From: Microvelia longipes
Lineage: Eukaryota; Arthropoda; Insecta; Hemiptera; Veliidae
DNA length: 64,000 nucleotides
Assembly: GCA_018340805.1 (NCBI GenBank)
Contig: JACMZG010001911.1
Coordinates: forward strand, 53,734,629-53,798,628
Direction of reading: 5' to 3'
Below the pieces are notes generated by a model, which saw only the letters and a list, made by a program, of their open reading frames with translations, ran no database searches and was not told the DNA's origin. How positions within the stretch are numbered: the first letter of the stretch is position 1; each line of letters begins with the position of its first letter. Shown piece after piece: positions 1-11,275 of the stretch. A program made the translations under genes and the position numbers.

Positions 1-455
1 TTTACAAAATTCATCGATGGAGAAAAATTCAAGTTGGCGGAGCATCAAAATCCATGGAAAATGAAGTTATTATTGAAAGAGACCTGTATCGAAGTCACCA
101 GATCAATAAAAGTCGATACTTCAAGCTGGAATATCAATCAGATTATACTTACGGAAAATTAATTGCCCAACTTTACAAGATTATTGATGAACTGAAGATG
201 TTAAAGTCAATTTGGATCAATGTTGAGTTTATAAGGACGAAAAACATAAAAACTTGCAGAATCTCAAATCGGGCAAAAGCAATGAGTGATTTTTCAAAGA
301 AGGTATCAACAATTAAATGAGAAAAATTGCCATAAGAAATGAACTTGGCTCCAGCTGGATCTTAAATAGAATTTTGGAAGTGAATTTCAAAATTACAAAG
401 GTGGAAAAAATAAGTAGACTGGGGCATAGTTATATATCATCACCAGCAAATTGAA
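1..455 (+). pseudogene. Decayed unknown ORF, left copy
   Basis: An open frame runs from the ATG at 54 to 320 (88 codons), and similar coding-like sequence continues in other frames to about 455. It is the inverted counterpart of the better-preserved copy at 18,405-18,948 and reads towards the palindrome axis, facing the outward-reading polymerase. Against the right copy it has many one- or two-base losses, for example in the runs near 150-200, so its frame is scrambled. The product is Lys/Ile-rich and has no motif I recognise. Being next to a Maverick-type polymerase suggests another gene of the same element, but that is inference from position. Confidence 0.5.
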
Positions 456-950
456 AAGAAAAATCTGTAATTATATTGTCTCATTCAAATCATATTTGTG
501 GTACAATCATCACATAATATTTGAAAGATAACCAACAACATCTACAATTACAGAAGGAAATGTACAGTTTGGAAATAAAATAAGTGTTGTTCTTGAAAGA
601 GACATCGAGAAACGTAATGATGATATGTTGAATCGAATACTAATCCTTTTACGGACAAAATAAATGATTAATTGTATAAATTATCCCGTAAATGTTGTAT
701 ACTGACACGCTGACAAATGTACTTAACATGCCATGTCATTTAACATAAATAATTAAAAATGACAATAAGATATACACACAATTATTTGTATAAAATATAA
801 ATAACATTTATATAATATCATTTGTACAATGTTCATTATAACATATATACAATTGTTTTAATAATTTGTAAACAATTTTTTCTTGCTGTTTTTCTCTTGC
901 TGCATTAGAATAAAAATACATTTAAATATAATTAAAATAGTCATTAAAAT
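456..950. other. Left-arm-only sequence between the convergent ORFs
   Basis: Homology to the right arm stops at about 455. The next ~230 bases still look weakly coding on the plus strand: a frame around 535-660 encodes a charged segment with the phrase NKISVVLERDIEKRNDDML. The stretch 690-950 is AT-rich and non-coding and leads into the 3' end of the polymerase. I recognise no product. Confidence 0.35.
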
Positions 951-3288
951 ACTTTATTCCGTTTCTTCTTTCTCCTGAGGCTCAACCGGATCAAGTATTA
1001 TGGAAAAAGGCACACCATAGTGCCCATAAGGTACACCTTTCATTTTTCCTAACCAGTACCTCTTATCCATCACTGTTACTTAATCCCACTTTCTTAGTTT
1101 TTATACTAAACAGTTGATGATTTTTTGAGACAATTCTAAATTGCTCAACTAATACCTTCTCATCATTATTATAACAGTCAACATATGACTGATGATTGAG
1201 CCCACTATTTTTCAATGATACCCCTTTCGCTTTCATGTTTCTTTCTCACCAAGCAAGCTGTAGCATTTAGGCCTGAGGAATATCCATTTCTATATATTTC
1301 TTCCCTTATTCTCATCCTTAAACTTCCCGATGACAGAATTCAGAGCATTACTATAGAGGGGATGATCTTTACTATAGTTTGACGTATCCAATAATCCATC
1401 TTCTTTCATCAATGTTGTAATTTTTTCTAAACTTATATCCACTAATTCCAGAAAAAAGCTGTCAGTATCGCCAGCTACAATATTAATCGTACAGTTTTGT
1501 TCTTTTCTATACTTTTCGAGCTCAATGTACTGTAGCTGGTACATTCGTAATTTGCTCAAGTCCAGTACAGTTTGCCCTATATAGCTTGGTCGATCTAAAC
1601 ATACTGACTCTTTATTCATCAAAGCCGCTATCAGATCATCATCTATCTTGATCGATTTCCGGAAACTGGGTTTAGATGCATATGTCACCAGCTTTTTAGC
1701 GGTATTACAATCGTAAATCCATTCTCTTCTTAAGGTTCTCCACTGATTTCCCATACAAACTGTTATTAAGCAGCTTGTAGTAATTTTTATCAAGCTCAGT
1801 ATTACATTCTGCTCTTAATGCAGTGTTTGTTGCAATGTAATTTTCAAATATCTGAGCTTGAGTAAACTTTACCGCTCTATGAACCATTGTGACTTTAACT
1901 CCCAACATCATATACATTTGTAGAAGCTTCCATGCAATACATAATTATTCTTTGGTGATGTGTTAACATTAGCTTTTGACTTTACTACCTGGAACTTGCT
2001 GATGTTCTGCCGCTACAGGTAGATCATTCAGATAATCTTGAATTTCCGGTGGGATATCATATCTACTTCCATTGTATATCCGTATGACAAAGCATCCAAG
2101 TCTAGTGTTTTACATTCCTCTAATATCAATTCCAAACCACTATGTACCCACTCAAAGTCTTTAAATGGTAGTTTTTGACTAAGAGCCCATCCGTAGAGAT
2201 TGTTAATATCAATATATAACAAATCTGTGTTTTCACTAGTGGCGACATGATGTTTATTAATAAATGTCAGTCCACCTCTTATTCCTCCTTCGAAAAAGGT
2301 GTACATATCGTTATCCAACAATAGCTCTACCGGTTCATTCAATGACATCAAGGCTGATGCCCAGCTCATACCTGGTATTCCAAAGAAATTCAATGGTTCC
2401 AATTTGTTGTGTGATAAGATTTTAATCTAAACTGTTGGAAAAAGTCTGCCAATAAATATACGTCTAGTTTCAAATAAACCAACATATAGTCCAAAAGTGA
2501 CTTGCAATCAGTTATTTCCCACATTTCCAAGGCTTTTCCATACTCTTCATCTGTAATTCCTTCCCATTTTGGTGGCATTTGTGTTGTTTCAACCAGAACT
2601 TGCAAACTGGTTGCATAATTGTATGGGAATATCCCCTTTGACGATGTAATTCTTCTATCTTTAAACTCGTTTAACGTCAAAGGTGTCTCTTTTAAGGACT
2701 GTACTGCTGAATTGAGTGATGAGTTTATGAACTGATAAGAGTCTATAAACTTGATTGTTGCCAATTTAGTTTCATGTACTATTAAACAAAGAAACTTTTC
2801 CGATGTTGTTGGAATACAATTCAGATTCCATTGTGGGAATTTACTTATTCCATATTTCAAGATATGATGCAGATCATATCCCCGTAAATTATGAAATACA
2901 ACAGGTAGTTGCATTTTTACGCTTCTGCTTAAATTACATTTGAGCATGCGGCTCCCAAATACTGACCGGTAAAGTGATCATGATCACGAACTGGAGCGGA
3001 TATTGTTTTCTTACACAAATAACAATGTGTGGCTGCTTGAAACGATAATTCTTGCGATCTTGATATTATCATTCTCTTATTTCCATTTTGCTCATAGTAT
3101 GGTGTCACTGCAATCCGATTGATTTCCTGGATTTCCTTAAGGAAATATACACAATCATCTCCAATAAATTGCTTATATGTTGTTTTGTTGGTAAAGTTAT
3201 TCACTAACAACATTCTGCTGAAAACCGGATACTGTTTTGAAAATTGCACGTCATCAGATGGAAGAACAGTAGGTAGATGTGAGCTCAC
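951..3288 (-). pseudogene. Maverick/Polinton-type family B DNA polymerase, fragmented
   Basis: This region encodes most of a protein-primed family B DNA polymerase like those of Maverick/Polinton elements and their viral relatives, which copy the element's own DNA. On the minus strand, in order: a Cys-x2-Cys plus RDHDH segment (3,024-2,944); the ExoII motif FHNLRGYDLH (about 2,896-2,867); the ExoIII motif YLKLDVYLLADF (2,476-2,441); the IRGGLT pre-A segment (2,282-2,265); motif A around DINNLYG (about 2,210); motif B KNYYKLLNNSLYG (1,788-1,750); motif C GDTDS (1,472-1,458); and a C-terminal part with LRPKCYSL (about 1,255) and DKRYW (about 1,065). The frame changes between 3,288 and 2,947, near 2,400, 2,028-1,917 and 1,793-1,705. 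A stop follows GRNI near 1,290 and another shift falls near 1,080. The first open frame begins with GTG and sits beside a 17-base C run (3,298-3,314), so the N-terminus is unknown. About 780 codons are spanned, somewhat short for the family. Confidence 0.9.
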
Positions 3289-3297
3289 TGGAACAGA

Positions 3298-3314
3298 CCC
3301 CCCCCCCCCCCCCC
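3298..3314 (+). repeat. Run of 17 C at the polymerase 5' side
   Basis: An uninterrupted C tract lies just upstream of the first polymerase frame. The right arm has a comparable 14-base G run at 17,627-17,640, about 40 bases further from the shared sequence. Such runs are prone to sequencing and assembly errors, so the polymerase start may lie beyond it in another frame. Confidence 0.9.
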
Positions 3315-3329
3315 TCGCGAAAACACATT

Positions 3330-4800
3330 AGCCTGTTCTACTAATTCGGTCTTAGTTACCGCGGATTTATCTTTTTTTTTTATCTTTTTTTTTTATCTTT
3401 TTTTTTTTTTTTTTTTTATTTTTATTTTTTTTTTTTTGTTTAATTAATAGAAAAATTTTTTAAACTTTTTTTAAATTTTTTAAATTTTTTAAAATTTTTT
3501 TAATTTTTTTTTTTTTTTAAAAATTTTTTTTTAAAGTGCAAAGTGCAAATGAAAAAATTAAAAAGTGCTGCACATTTGTTTGGAAAGTGCAGGTGCACAT
3601 TTTAGTGAAAAAAAAAGTGCAAAGTGCAAAGTGCAAAAAGATATATTGATTTTTAAATATTCGCGACAGATGTGCTCTGTGTGTGTGTGTAATGACTTTT
3701 TCGAAATTATTTTTATCTGTCCGAACTAGGATTTCAATCGACCTATACATTGCCAAAAGTACTATGGCTAGGATGGCTCTGGTTTCCACAAACATAATCA
3801 GGAACAGGCAATGAGTTATCGCGCGCTTCATGTTTGTAGCTTAATAACTTTTGCTATGGATGGATTTTGATGGAGTTAATTTGTTAGATAGATGATGGAG
3901 AGGAATAGGATGAAAATACAAAAGTGGATTGATATTTTATTGATTTTTAAAGTCGATAATAGTCAAGTAGATTTTGTAAGTGGTATATCTTTGTCAAAAA
4001 TAAATATTTCGAAGTCGCGATATTTTTGTAGAAAAGAGGACATGGAGGAAAATCAGAAAAATTATACATAAAAAAATTTTCCAAAATATTTTGATCGGAT
4101 CTTTTTTTTTTGATCAGATTTTTTATATTTTTTTTATTTTTTATTTTGTTGTTTAAATTAATAGAATAATTTTTTAAATTTTTTAAAAATTTTTTAAATT
4201 TTTTAAAATTTTTATTTTTTAAAATATTTTTAAATTTTATTTTTTAAAATGCAAGATGTAAGTATGCAAAAGCACAGTGTATCAAATTTGTTTGGAAAGT
4301 GAGGATGCACATTATAGCGAAAAAATAAAAGTGTAAAGTCAATGTGCAAAAAGATATATTGATTTTTTAAAAAATCGCGACAGATATTTTCTGTGCGTGT
4401 GTGTATTGACTTTTTCGGAACTTTTTTTATCGGGTTGAACTAGGATTTCAATTCGACCTATACATTGCCAAAGGTACTATGGCTAGGATGGCTGGTTTCC
4501 ACAGAACATAGGTCTCATGGGAACAGGCAATGGGTTATCGCGCGCTTCATGTTTGTAGCTTAATAACTTTTGATATTATGGATGGATTTTCATGGGAATA
4601 AATTTGTTGATAGATGAAAGTAGAGGAAGAGGATGAAAAAAGATACCAAAGATTAGGATTTTATTGATTTTTAAATCGATAATGGTAAAGCAAGATTGTA
4701 AGTAGTATATCTTTGTCAAAAATAATCTCTTTGCATACATTAATTTTAAAAGAAGAGGACACATGGGAATTCAGATGAGTCATGTTTATATTTTCCGATG
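3330..4800 (+). repeat. Two direct copies of a ~700-bp unit (left arm)
   Basis: Copy 1 covers about 3,330-4,060 and copy 2 about 4,080-4,800. Each starts with a long T-rich tract, then a block rich in gtgcaaagtgcaaa, then a GT-rich stretch, then gacctatacattgccaaa, then gcgcgcttcatgtttgtagc, and ends with a tttgtcaaaaata segment. The copies have clearly diverged from each other, more than each has from its mirror copy in the right arm. The duplication therefore predates the inverted repeat or its last homogenisation. The 104-codon minus-strand frame at 3,517-3,831 lies inside this repeat and is not considered a gene. Confidence 0.85.
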
Positions 4801-4839
4801 TTTGACTGAAATATATGAATTTTTTAAAAAGTGGGGTTA

Positions 4840-5520
4840 TGCACTCAAAAGTGTGTGTTATACTGTATGAGGTATATGATGCTATAATATTGTGTGTATG
4901 GCGGGAAATTTAAATAATATAGGTGTGTGTATGTGTGTGGATGAAGTCTGTGTGTATAAGGGATGGATATGAGTTGTATCCGAGTTGCAATCATGTTGCA
5001 AAACAGATAAAAATCAATAGAAATACATAAAAATGGTATGGTTGGCAGCCAAATCATCATGATAATGTCAAGTGATGATATCATACAGCCGCCATTGTAT
5101 GCCACAATTTTGTATGTCGTAATCCGAGTGGCATCCGAGTTGCATCTTTACTGCATATCTACTGCATCCGAGCTAAAAAGATCCCACGATGATCCAAAGT
5201 GTGGTAGTGTGTCACAATGTGTGGTAGTGCGCTCACTAAGGTATATGATGCTATAATATGTGTGTTTGTGTTCATGATGGGAAAATTAAATACTATGGGT
5301 GTGTGTGTGTGTATAATGGAAAATTTTAATCCAAGTCTGTGTGTATGTGTGTATCATGGAAATTTAAATACTGTGGGTACAACGATGTATGTATGGAAAG
5401 GAAATTCAAATATTGTAGCAAGAAATTCAAATCATATGGCGGAAATTCAAATATCGTATGGAGGGAAATAAGGTGTTTGTGAGTGTAGGGGGGTGGAGTA
5501 GTATACAACACTACCTGGGG
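4840..5520 (+). repeat. GT-rich module with repeated ATATGGCGGGAAATT phrase
   Basis: Phrases like tatggcgggaaatttaaat recur irregularly at about 4,895, 5,270, 5,315, 5,355, 5,400, 5,430 and 5,455 among TGTGTG tracts. A second phrase, gcatccgagttgcatc, appears near 4,980, 5,130 and 6,145. The mirror block lies at about 15,340-16,010. The open frames here in both directions are repeat-derived. Confidence 0.7.
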
Positions 5521-6120
5521 CAGTATGTAAGATCACAGTGTACATAAAGAGTGTCCATGGCAACCAGAAAGATGGTTACGTGTTACTGATGACGTCATAC
5601 AGCAGCCGTTTTGTGTACCCGATGATCTAAAAGTCATGGTCATGGTTAGGATTAAGGATCAAAATCAGAGTCAAGATCAAAGTTAGGAATATAGTAAGGA
5701 TCAAGGTGAGATATGATGCTGTTTGCAGTCATGATTTTATTACTATTTACAACATATTTTGACTGATAGGTTATATTATATGTATTTAATGATTATATAG
5801 TGTATATTTTCTATATAATATATACAATGATAATATTTTTAAAGATAATGACTATACTTGTTGTGATTTATTAAATCTATTAGGTTTTCCATTGGAAACT
5901 TAATGCCACTGTTGGTTTCTTTTGTAGTATTTTAATAACTTATTAGACTTATTGAGCTGACAATTTCCACGACTTGTAGTAAAATTTATGAAAACTTTCA
6001 ATGATTTCTAATAAATTCTTATAAATTTTCACATACTTCTAGTAAATGTCTACAATATTTTTATAGATTTCTAGTAATTTTTATAATATTCCCATGACTT
6101 CTAGTAATTGCTGATGTTTT
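5520..6120. repeat. AT-rich arm sequence without gene
   Basis: This is non-coding arm sequence, mirrored at about 14,700-15,320. It holds a gatcaaaatcagagtcaaga-like stretch near 5,655 and several copies of a phrase like gacttctagtaaattcttat between 5,960 and 6,110, which reappears at 7,140-7,400. Confidence 0.6.
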
Positions 6121-6130
6121 ACAAATAAAG

Positions 6131-6355
6131 TTGAATCCCCACTGCATTCGAGTTGCATCCCACAGCATGCGAGTTGAATCACAGCTACATTTCAGTTGCA
6201 AAGATCCCCGGGGGAGTCTAAAGTCATGGTCAATCGGCTTGCATAATGATACATCTCAGGTACAAATTCCACATGGATGGTCTAAGTCATGGTCAATCGG
6301 CTTGCATACATGATGTATTTCAGGTACATATTCCCCGGTCGTCTAAAGTCAATCG
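6131..6355 (+). repeat. ~64-bp tandem repeat, about 3 copies (left arm)
   Basis: The unit contains gtcatggtcaatcggcttgc followed by atgat..catctcaggtac. Copies start near 6,199, 6,263 and 6,325; the last is truncated. An apparent 60-codon frame repeats the peptide KSWSIGLH because the unit is read through. The inverted copy lies at 14,463-14,690. These repeats are less AT-rich than their surroundings. Confidence 0.8.
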
Positions 6356-6539
6356 GCATATCAAGATTAATGTCAGGATTAACGTATGTATGCTGTTTAC
6401 AGTCATGATTTAATACTACTTACAACACATAAACACACATTTCCAATAACAAAATTTATTAAATAATGGTATATTCCCCTAGAGTGATTTTTTTCTTCTT
6501 TTTGAGCCATTTCTCCATCATTTTTAATGGTTTCTTCAT

Positions 6540-7560
6540 AATTTTCTTTATTTTGTGTATATTATAGGACATTTAATGAAGCTATAGGGTTTTGTATATT
6601 ATATTTAATGACTGTATAGGCTACAATATATGTATTTATGTATGTAATTAATGACTTTATGTAGATTTTGTATGTATTTAATGACTCTATATGGTTATTG
6701 TATGTATTAAATGACTATATGGTATTTGTGTGTGTGTATTGTATGTATTTTATGGTTCTTTAAGGTATATATTATATGAATGATTTTACATGGTTTGCGT
6801 GTGTGGGTATGTTTTAATTACTCTCTAGAGTTTATTGCATATATTGACTACATATATGTGGTACATTACATGTATTTAATGACGATATAGTGTTTATTAC
6901 ATATATTTAATAACTCTTAAGTGTATATTTTATCCAAAACTCTGTTAATCTATATAATTAAATGAATGTAATGAGAATATTTTACAAGATTAATGACTAT
7001 AATTATTATGAATTTATTAACTCTATTTAGTTTTCCAATGTAAAATGTCACTTTTGGTTTTTCTGTGGTATTTAAATTGACTTTATTTAATTTATTACAT
7101 GTATTGAGTTGAACGTCTAGTAAATTTATGAAAACCTTCAATGACTTCAAGTAAATTCTTAAATATTTTCATGTATTTCTATTAAATCTTTATCATATTT
7201 CCAAAACTTCTGTTAAATTCTTATAATATTTTATAGACTTCTGGTAAATATTTATGATTTCTATTGAATCTTTATAATATTTCCTTGACATTTATGCAAT
7301 TTGTAAATTTCTTTGTGACATGGTTGCAATTTTTTATAAATTTACATGACATATATTAATTTGTCAAATAATTTCCATGATTTCTAGTAAATCTTTATAA
7401 TATTTCAATGCATATGTATGTAATGAGTGTATAGGATATATTATATGTAATTTAGTAACTCTATAGGGTATTTTTAATGGATTCCTGTGTATATTTAATG
7501 ACTCTATAAAGTTTATGTGTGTATTTAATGACTATGGGGTTTTGTGTGTTATATATTAAA
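6540..7560 (+). repeat. Satellite A: degenerate TATTTAATGACTATATGG array
   Basis: Degenerate copies of gtatttaatgactatatgg, about 25-35 bp apart, run through this block, interrupted at 6,950-7,400 by phrases like acttctagtaaatctttat. The mirror lies at about 13,250-14,275. No gene is seen. Confidence 0.75.
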
Positions 7561-8550
7561 CCATATAAAATTCTATAATAACACTGTATATACCATAAAG
7601 ATTCATATAAAACCCTACATACCTCATAACATCATAAAAAACCGTATGGACAACCATCAGATACCATATAAATCTATATAAAGATCATATAAACTTATAA
7701 AATCCTATAAAAACCCATAAAAACCATATAAAACCCCATAAGACTATATAGAATTTTTATAAAAAAAACAATAGATATCCTATAAATCTTCATAAAACTA
7801 TATTTTTACCCCATAGAAAATCCTATAGACACCTGGTAGACTCCAAATAAATCTGTAGAAAACTCCATATAATAAATGAAAACCTATATAAAAAATAATA
7901 ATATATGAAGATACTCTCTTTGTTTACTTATAATCATTGTGTGTCTATGTTCAATATATGTGTGTATAATAATTCATTAAATAGGGAAATTAGTCCATTA
8001 TGTATGTAAAAGTTATTTATATACGTGTCTTTGTTCAATATCTGTGCTGTGTTTGTGTGTATAAAACATTATTGACACCTGATAAAACTCTTTAGAAATA
8101 ATACAAGACTTTATGAAACCCAATAGGACTACATAAAATGTATATGAAAACCAATAACTTATAAACACCATATAAAACCCTATAGTTACCTTGTAAAACC
8201 ATATAGTTACCCTGTAAAACTTCATAGTAATCCTAAAGAAACTCTATTCTAACCTTGTAGTACCCTATATGCGCCTATATAAATCCTATAGATAACTTAA
8301 AATATCATTAAAACCAGGTAAAAACTATATAATGAATGATAACCCATATCAAAACCATATAATAGATGGAAATCATTCTGTAAATACAATATAAAAATCT
8401 ATCAATCTCTATTAAACCCTATAAATCTTCATAAAATTATATTTTAACCCTATAGAAAATCCTATAGACACCGGTAGACTCCATATAAATCTGTAGAAAA
8501 CCCTATATAATTATATAATAAATGAAAATATATATATAAAAACAAATAAT
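7560..8550 (+). repeat. Satellite B: degenerate CCATATAAAACCCTATA array
   Basis: Short degenerate units of the type ccatataaaaccctataaa fill this block. A larger internal duplication is visible: the stretch around 7,770-7,930 resembles that around 8,405-8,570, both containing cttcataaaa, cctatagacacc and ctgtagaaaa. The mirror is at about 12,260-13,250. The 70-codon frame at 8,013-8,225, and its mirror at 12,590-12,805, are readings of this repeat. Confidence 0.78.
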
Positions 8551-8559
8551 ATATGAAGA

Positions 8560-9534
8560 TATTCTCCCATGTTGAAGTGATAATTGTCTATGACAAAGCA
8601 ACTATTTTCTATGATAAATTGTATATGTTCAATGGCGAATCCGATATTTTTAATAATTAACCTGTATTTTCAATGATGTAACATATATTTTCAGCGATGA
8701 AGTGTTTAATTTATATGCTGTATTGTATGTTTTCAATAATGAATCTTATATTTCAAGGAGAAAGTGACGGCTTTTCGTGTTGAAGTGATATTTCTCTATG
8801 ACAAAGTGACTATTTTCATTGATGGAAAATATCTTTTTTCAGTAATGAACTCTGTATAATCTGTGATGAATGTTATATAATTTGTGATGAAACTCATATC
8901 TTTATCGAAGAATTGTATATTTCTCATTTTGTCTCAATTTTCTATGATAAAGTGTATGTTTTGATGATGAATCCGATATTTTTATGATCAAGTGTATATT
9001 ATCTACGATGTAACCAGTATTTTAAATAATGAATATTGTATAATCTGTGATATCTCATTTATCTTCAATGATGAAACTTATATTTTCTATAATAAATTGT
9101 ATATTTTCCATAATGAAACGTATATTTTTAATGAAGAGTTGTATATTTATATTGTATTTTCAACGATGAACTATGTATAATCTATGATGACTGTTATATA
9201 ATCTGTGTTGAAACTCATATTTTTAATGAAGAGTCATACATTTCATGTGTTGTATCCATTTTATATGATGAATTGCATATTTTCGAATATGTAACCTATA
9301 ATTGTTTTTCTATGATAAACGACTATTTTAATTGATGAAACGTATATTTTTAATGGTGAACTCTATATAATCTATGATGAATGCTATATAATCAGTGATG
9401 ATACTCATGTTTCTAATGAAGAGTTGTACACTTTCCATCTATTTTTTTTTATGATAAATCCGGTATTTCTGTTGATGAATCAAGTGTTTTAATGATGAAT
9501 CAAATATTTTCTATGACGTATCTTGGATTTTCAA
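8560..9534 (+). repeat. Satellite C: degenerate ATGATGAAACTTATATTTT array
   Basis: Units resembling tctatgatgaatcatatttt and aatgatgaaactcatatttt recur every 30-50 bases up to the inner edge of the arm. The mirror is 11,276-12,250. Two differences from the right arm were checked directly and each is a single base in a homopolymer, for example T6 against T5 near 8,836. Confidence 0.78.
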
Positions 9535-11275
9535 AGAAATTTTCAATATTATTTCTTTAAAATTAACGTATAGTATGAAAGCTTATATGAAACCTTATAT
9601 AAATGGAAAAAAAACCTTATAGGATGAAATTATATTGATATCTCGGGAATATTTGAATAGCAACAATATTATTGAAAATATTATTAAGAATATTGACTTG
9701 TTTTACTGTATTAATTTTTTTCCATAACTTTAGCAACAAAAATAAAGAAAATAAAATGAATAATATTGGTTTTGTTTTACTGTATCTTATGTGACCTATT
9801 ATTATCAATTTTCTTGCTTTTTGTTCCTTTCCCCTATATTAAACCATTTTGATATATTTTTATCTCAACATTCACTCAATTTTCACCTATTTTTCTACTG
9901 TTTACCCTATTTTTAATTATTTTACCTATTTTGTTTCTATTTTCCTTCATTTTTGCAATTTATATATATAATTTATATACCATTTTACCCTAATTTTCTC
10001 CCATATTTTTTTCCTTTCATTTTGATGTTTTTTGTCTCAATTTTCCCCTTATTTCGTGCTTTTGTATCTTTTCCTCATTTTCTCTATCTTTCTTTTTATA
10101 TGTATGTACTAACTAATGGTCTTAGTACACATTTTCTCTATTTTTCATTGAATTGTTATATGTTTCTTTTTCATTCTCTACCTTTGCTACTCGACGTGTA
10201 GTATAGGGTTGTGTATAGTTTAATGATTGGGTTATTTTTGGTTAAAAGTTAAAAGAAACACATAGGATTTATCTGTTGTTCAATGATAATATTGGATGTT
10301 TCTTAAGGTTTTATATACATGGGATAGTATATGATTTTATATGGTTTTCATATAATTTTACGAAAATCTAAAGAAATTTATAAGGTTTTAAGTGATTATG
10401 ATTCCATATGATTTCATATGATATTATAAGACTATAAAATGATTTTTAAGAATATTATTTGGTTTTAAAAGATTTCATACACATAAGATAGTATATGATT
10501 TTAATGAATTTCCATGGTTTTTTATATGATTTTGAAGATTGATAGGATATTATAGGATCTCATGGATTTTCCATGGTTTTTATATGATTTTATGAAATTT
10601 ATAAGATTTTGAATGATAAAATGAAGAAGTTTTAAGTGATAATATATTAGAATATATTAGAACTTCCCATATAATTTGTTATTCTCATGTACATACACAA
10701 ATTTTAAATAAATATACCTAGATTTTAATAAGGTATAGTCAACTTTCATCATCACACGTACTTTTACATTAAGACATATACATCAATTTCTTAAGTAATA
10801 TAATAATCCAGTCACTTAATCCTTCGATTATACTCAAATCATTCGCTTATTTCATAAAATCCAATCATTGTATACACTTAAATCATACAATAACTCACAT
10901 TTTATCCTATGATTTCAATAAATCATTAAACATATGCATCCGAAGCAATTAATCCACAGAAATAACTCTATTCATCCAATAATTATTTCATATAAGAAAA
11001 GATATTTGCTATAAGTCAATGAAATCTTTTAAAAAGTTACTAGATGCCATGAAAATTAATAAGATTAATCAAATATCAATGTCCATTGAGTGACTTCTAA
11101 TATTCATCGCAGATTATTCTAAACTCTACATGAAAAAATTGATACCTTGTCATACAAAACAGATAATTTCTCATGTATAATATACGATTCATCATAGAAA
11201 ATAAGTCCAACAGCATGTAAAATACCTAATATAACATGACAATATAAATTTAATAATTGAAAAATATGTATTCCA
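9535..11275. other. Unique spacer at the palindrome axis
   Basis: These 1.74 kb separate the two arms and have no inverted partner in the window. The first part (9,830-10,200) is pyrimidine-rich on the plus strand. The middle (10,230-10,640) has degenerate repeats built on phrases such as ttttatatggttttcatat. The rest is plain AT-rich DNA. No coding region or RNA is evident. The 82-residue open frame at 9,953-10,201 (F, L, S and Y rich) is a composition effect. A spacer this long argues against a simple foldback-read artefact, which would leave no spacer. Confidence 0.8.

Larger units (their letters stand above)
1..9534 (+). repeat. Left arm of giant inverted repeat
   Basis: This whole stretch recurs on the opposite strand at 11,276-18,897. 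Test segments agree almost base for base: 8,561-8,640 equals the reverse complement of about 12,167-12,256. Paired positions sum to about 20,807 near the axis and drift to about 20,865 further out, so the arms differ mostly by small indels. The inner boundary is sharp at 9,534/11,276. The left arm carries about 2.8 kb (455-3,265, including the polymerase) where the right arm has only about 0.7 kb of other sequence. Homology resumes outside this, at 1-455, and probably continues beyond the window. Confidence 0.93.

Noticed and set aside
5586..5593. TGACGTCA sites (also near 15,242, 22,680, 30,880, 43,990, 48,364 and 63,515) as cAMP-response elements
   Set aside because: Several copies lie inside repeats and none is next to a supported promoter, so regulatory function is not supported.
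8013..8225. 70-codon frame duplicated at 12,590-12,805 as a conserved small gene
   Set aside because: It is conserved only because it lies in the inverted repeat, and its sequence is satellite B.
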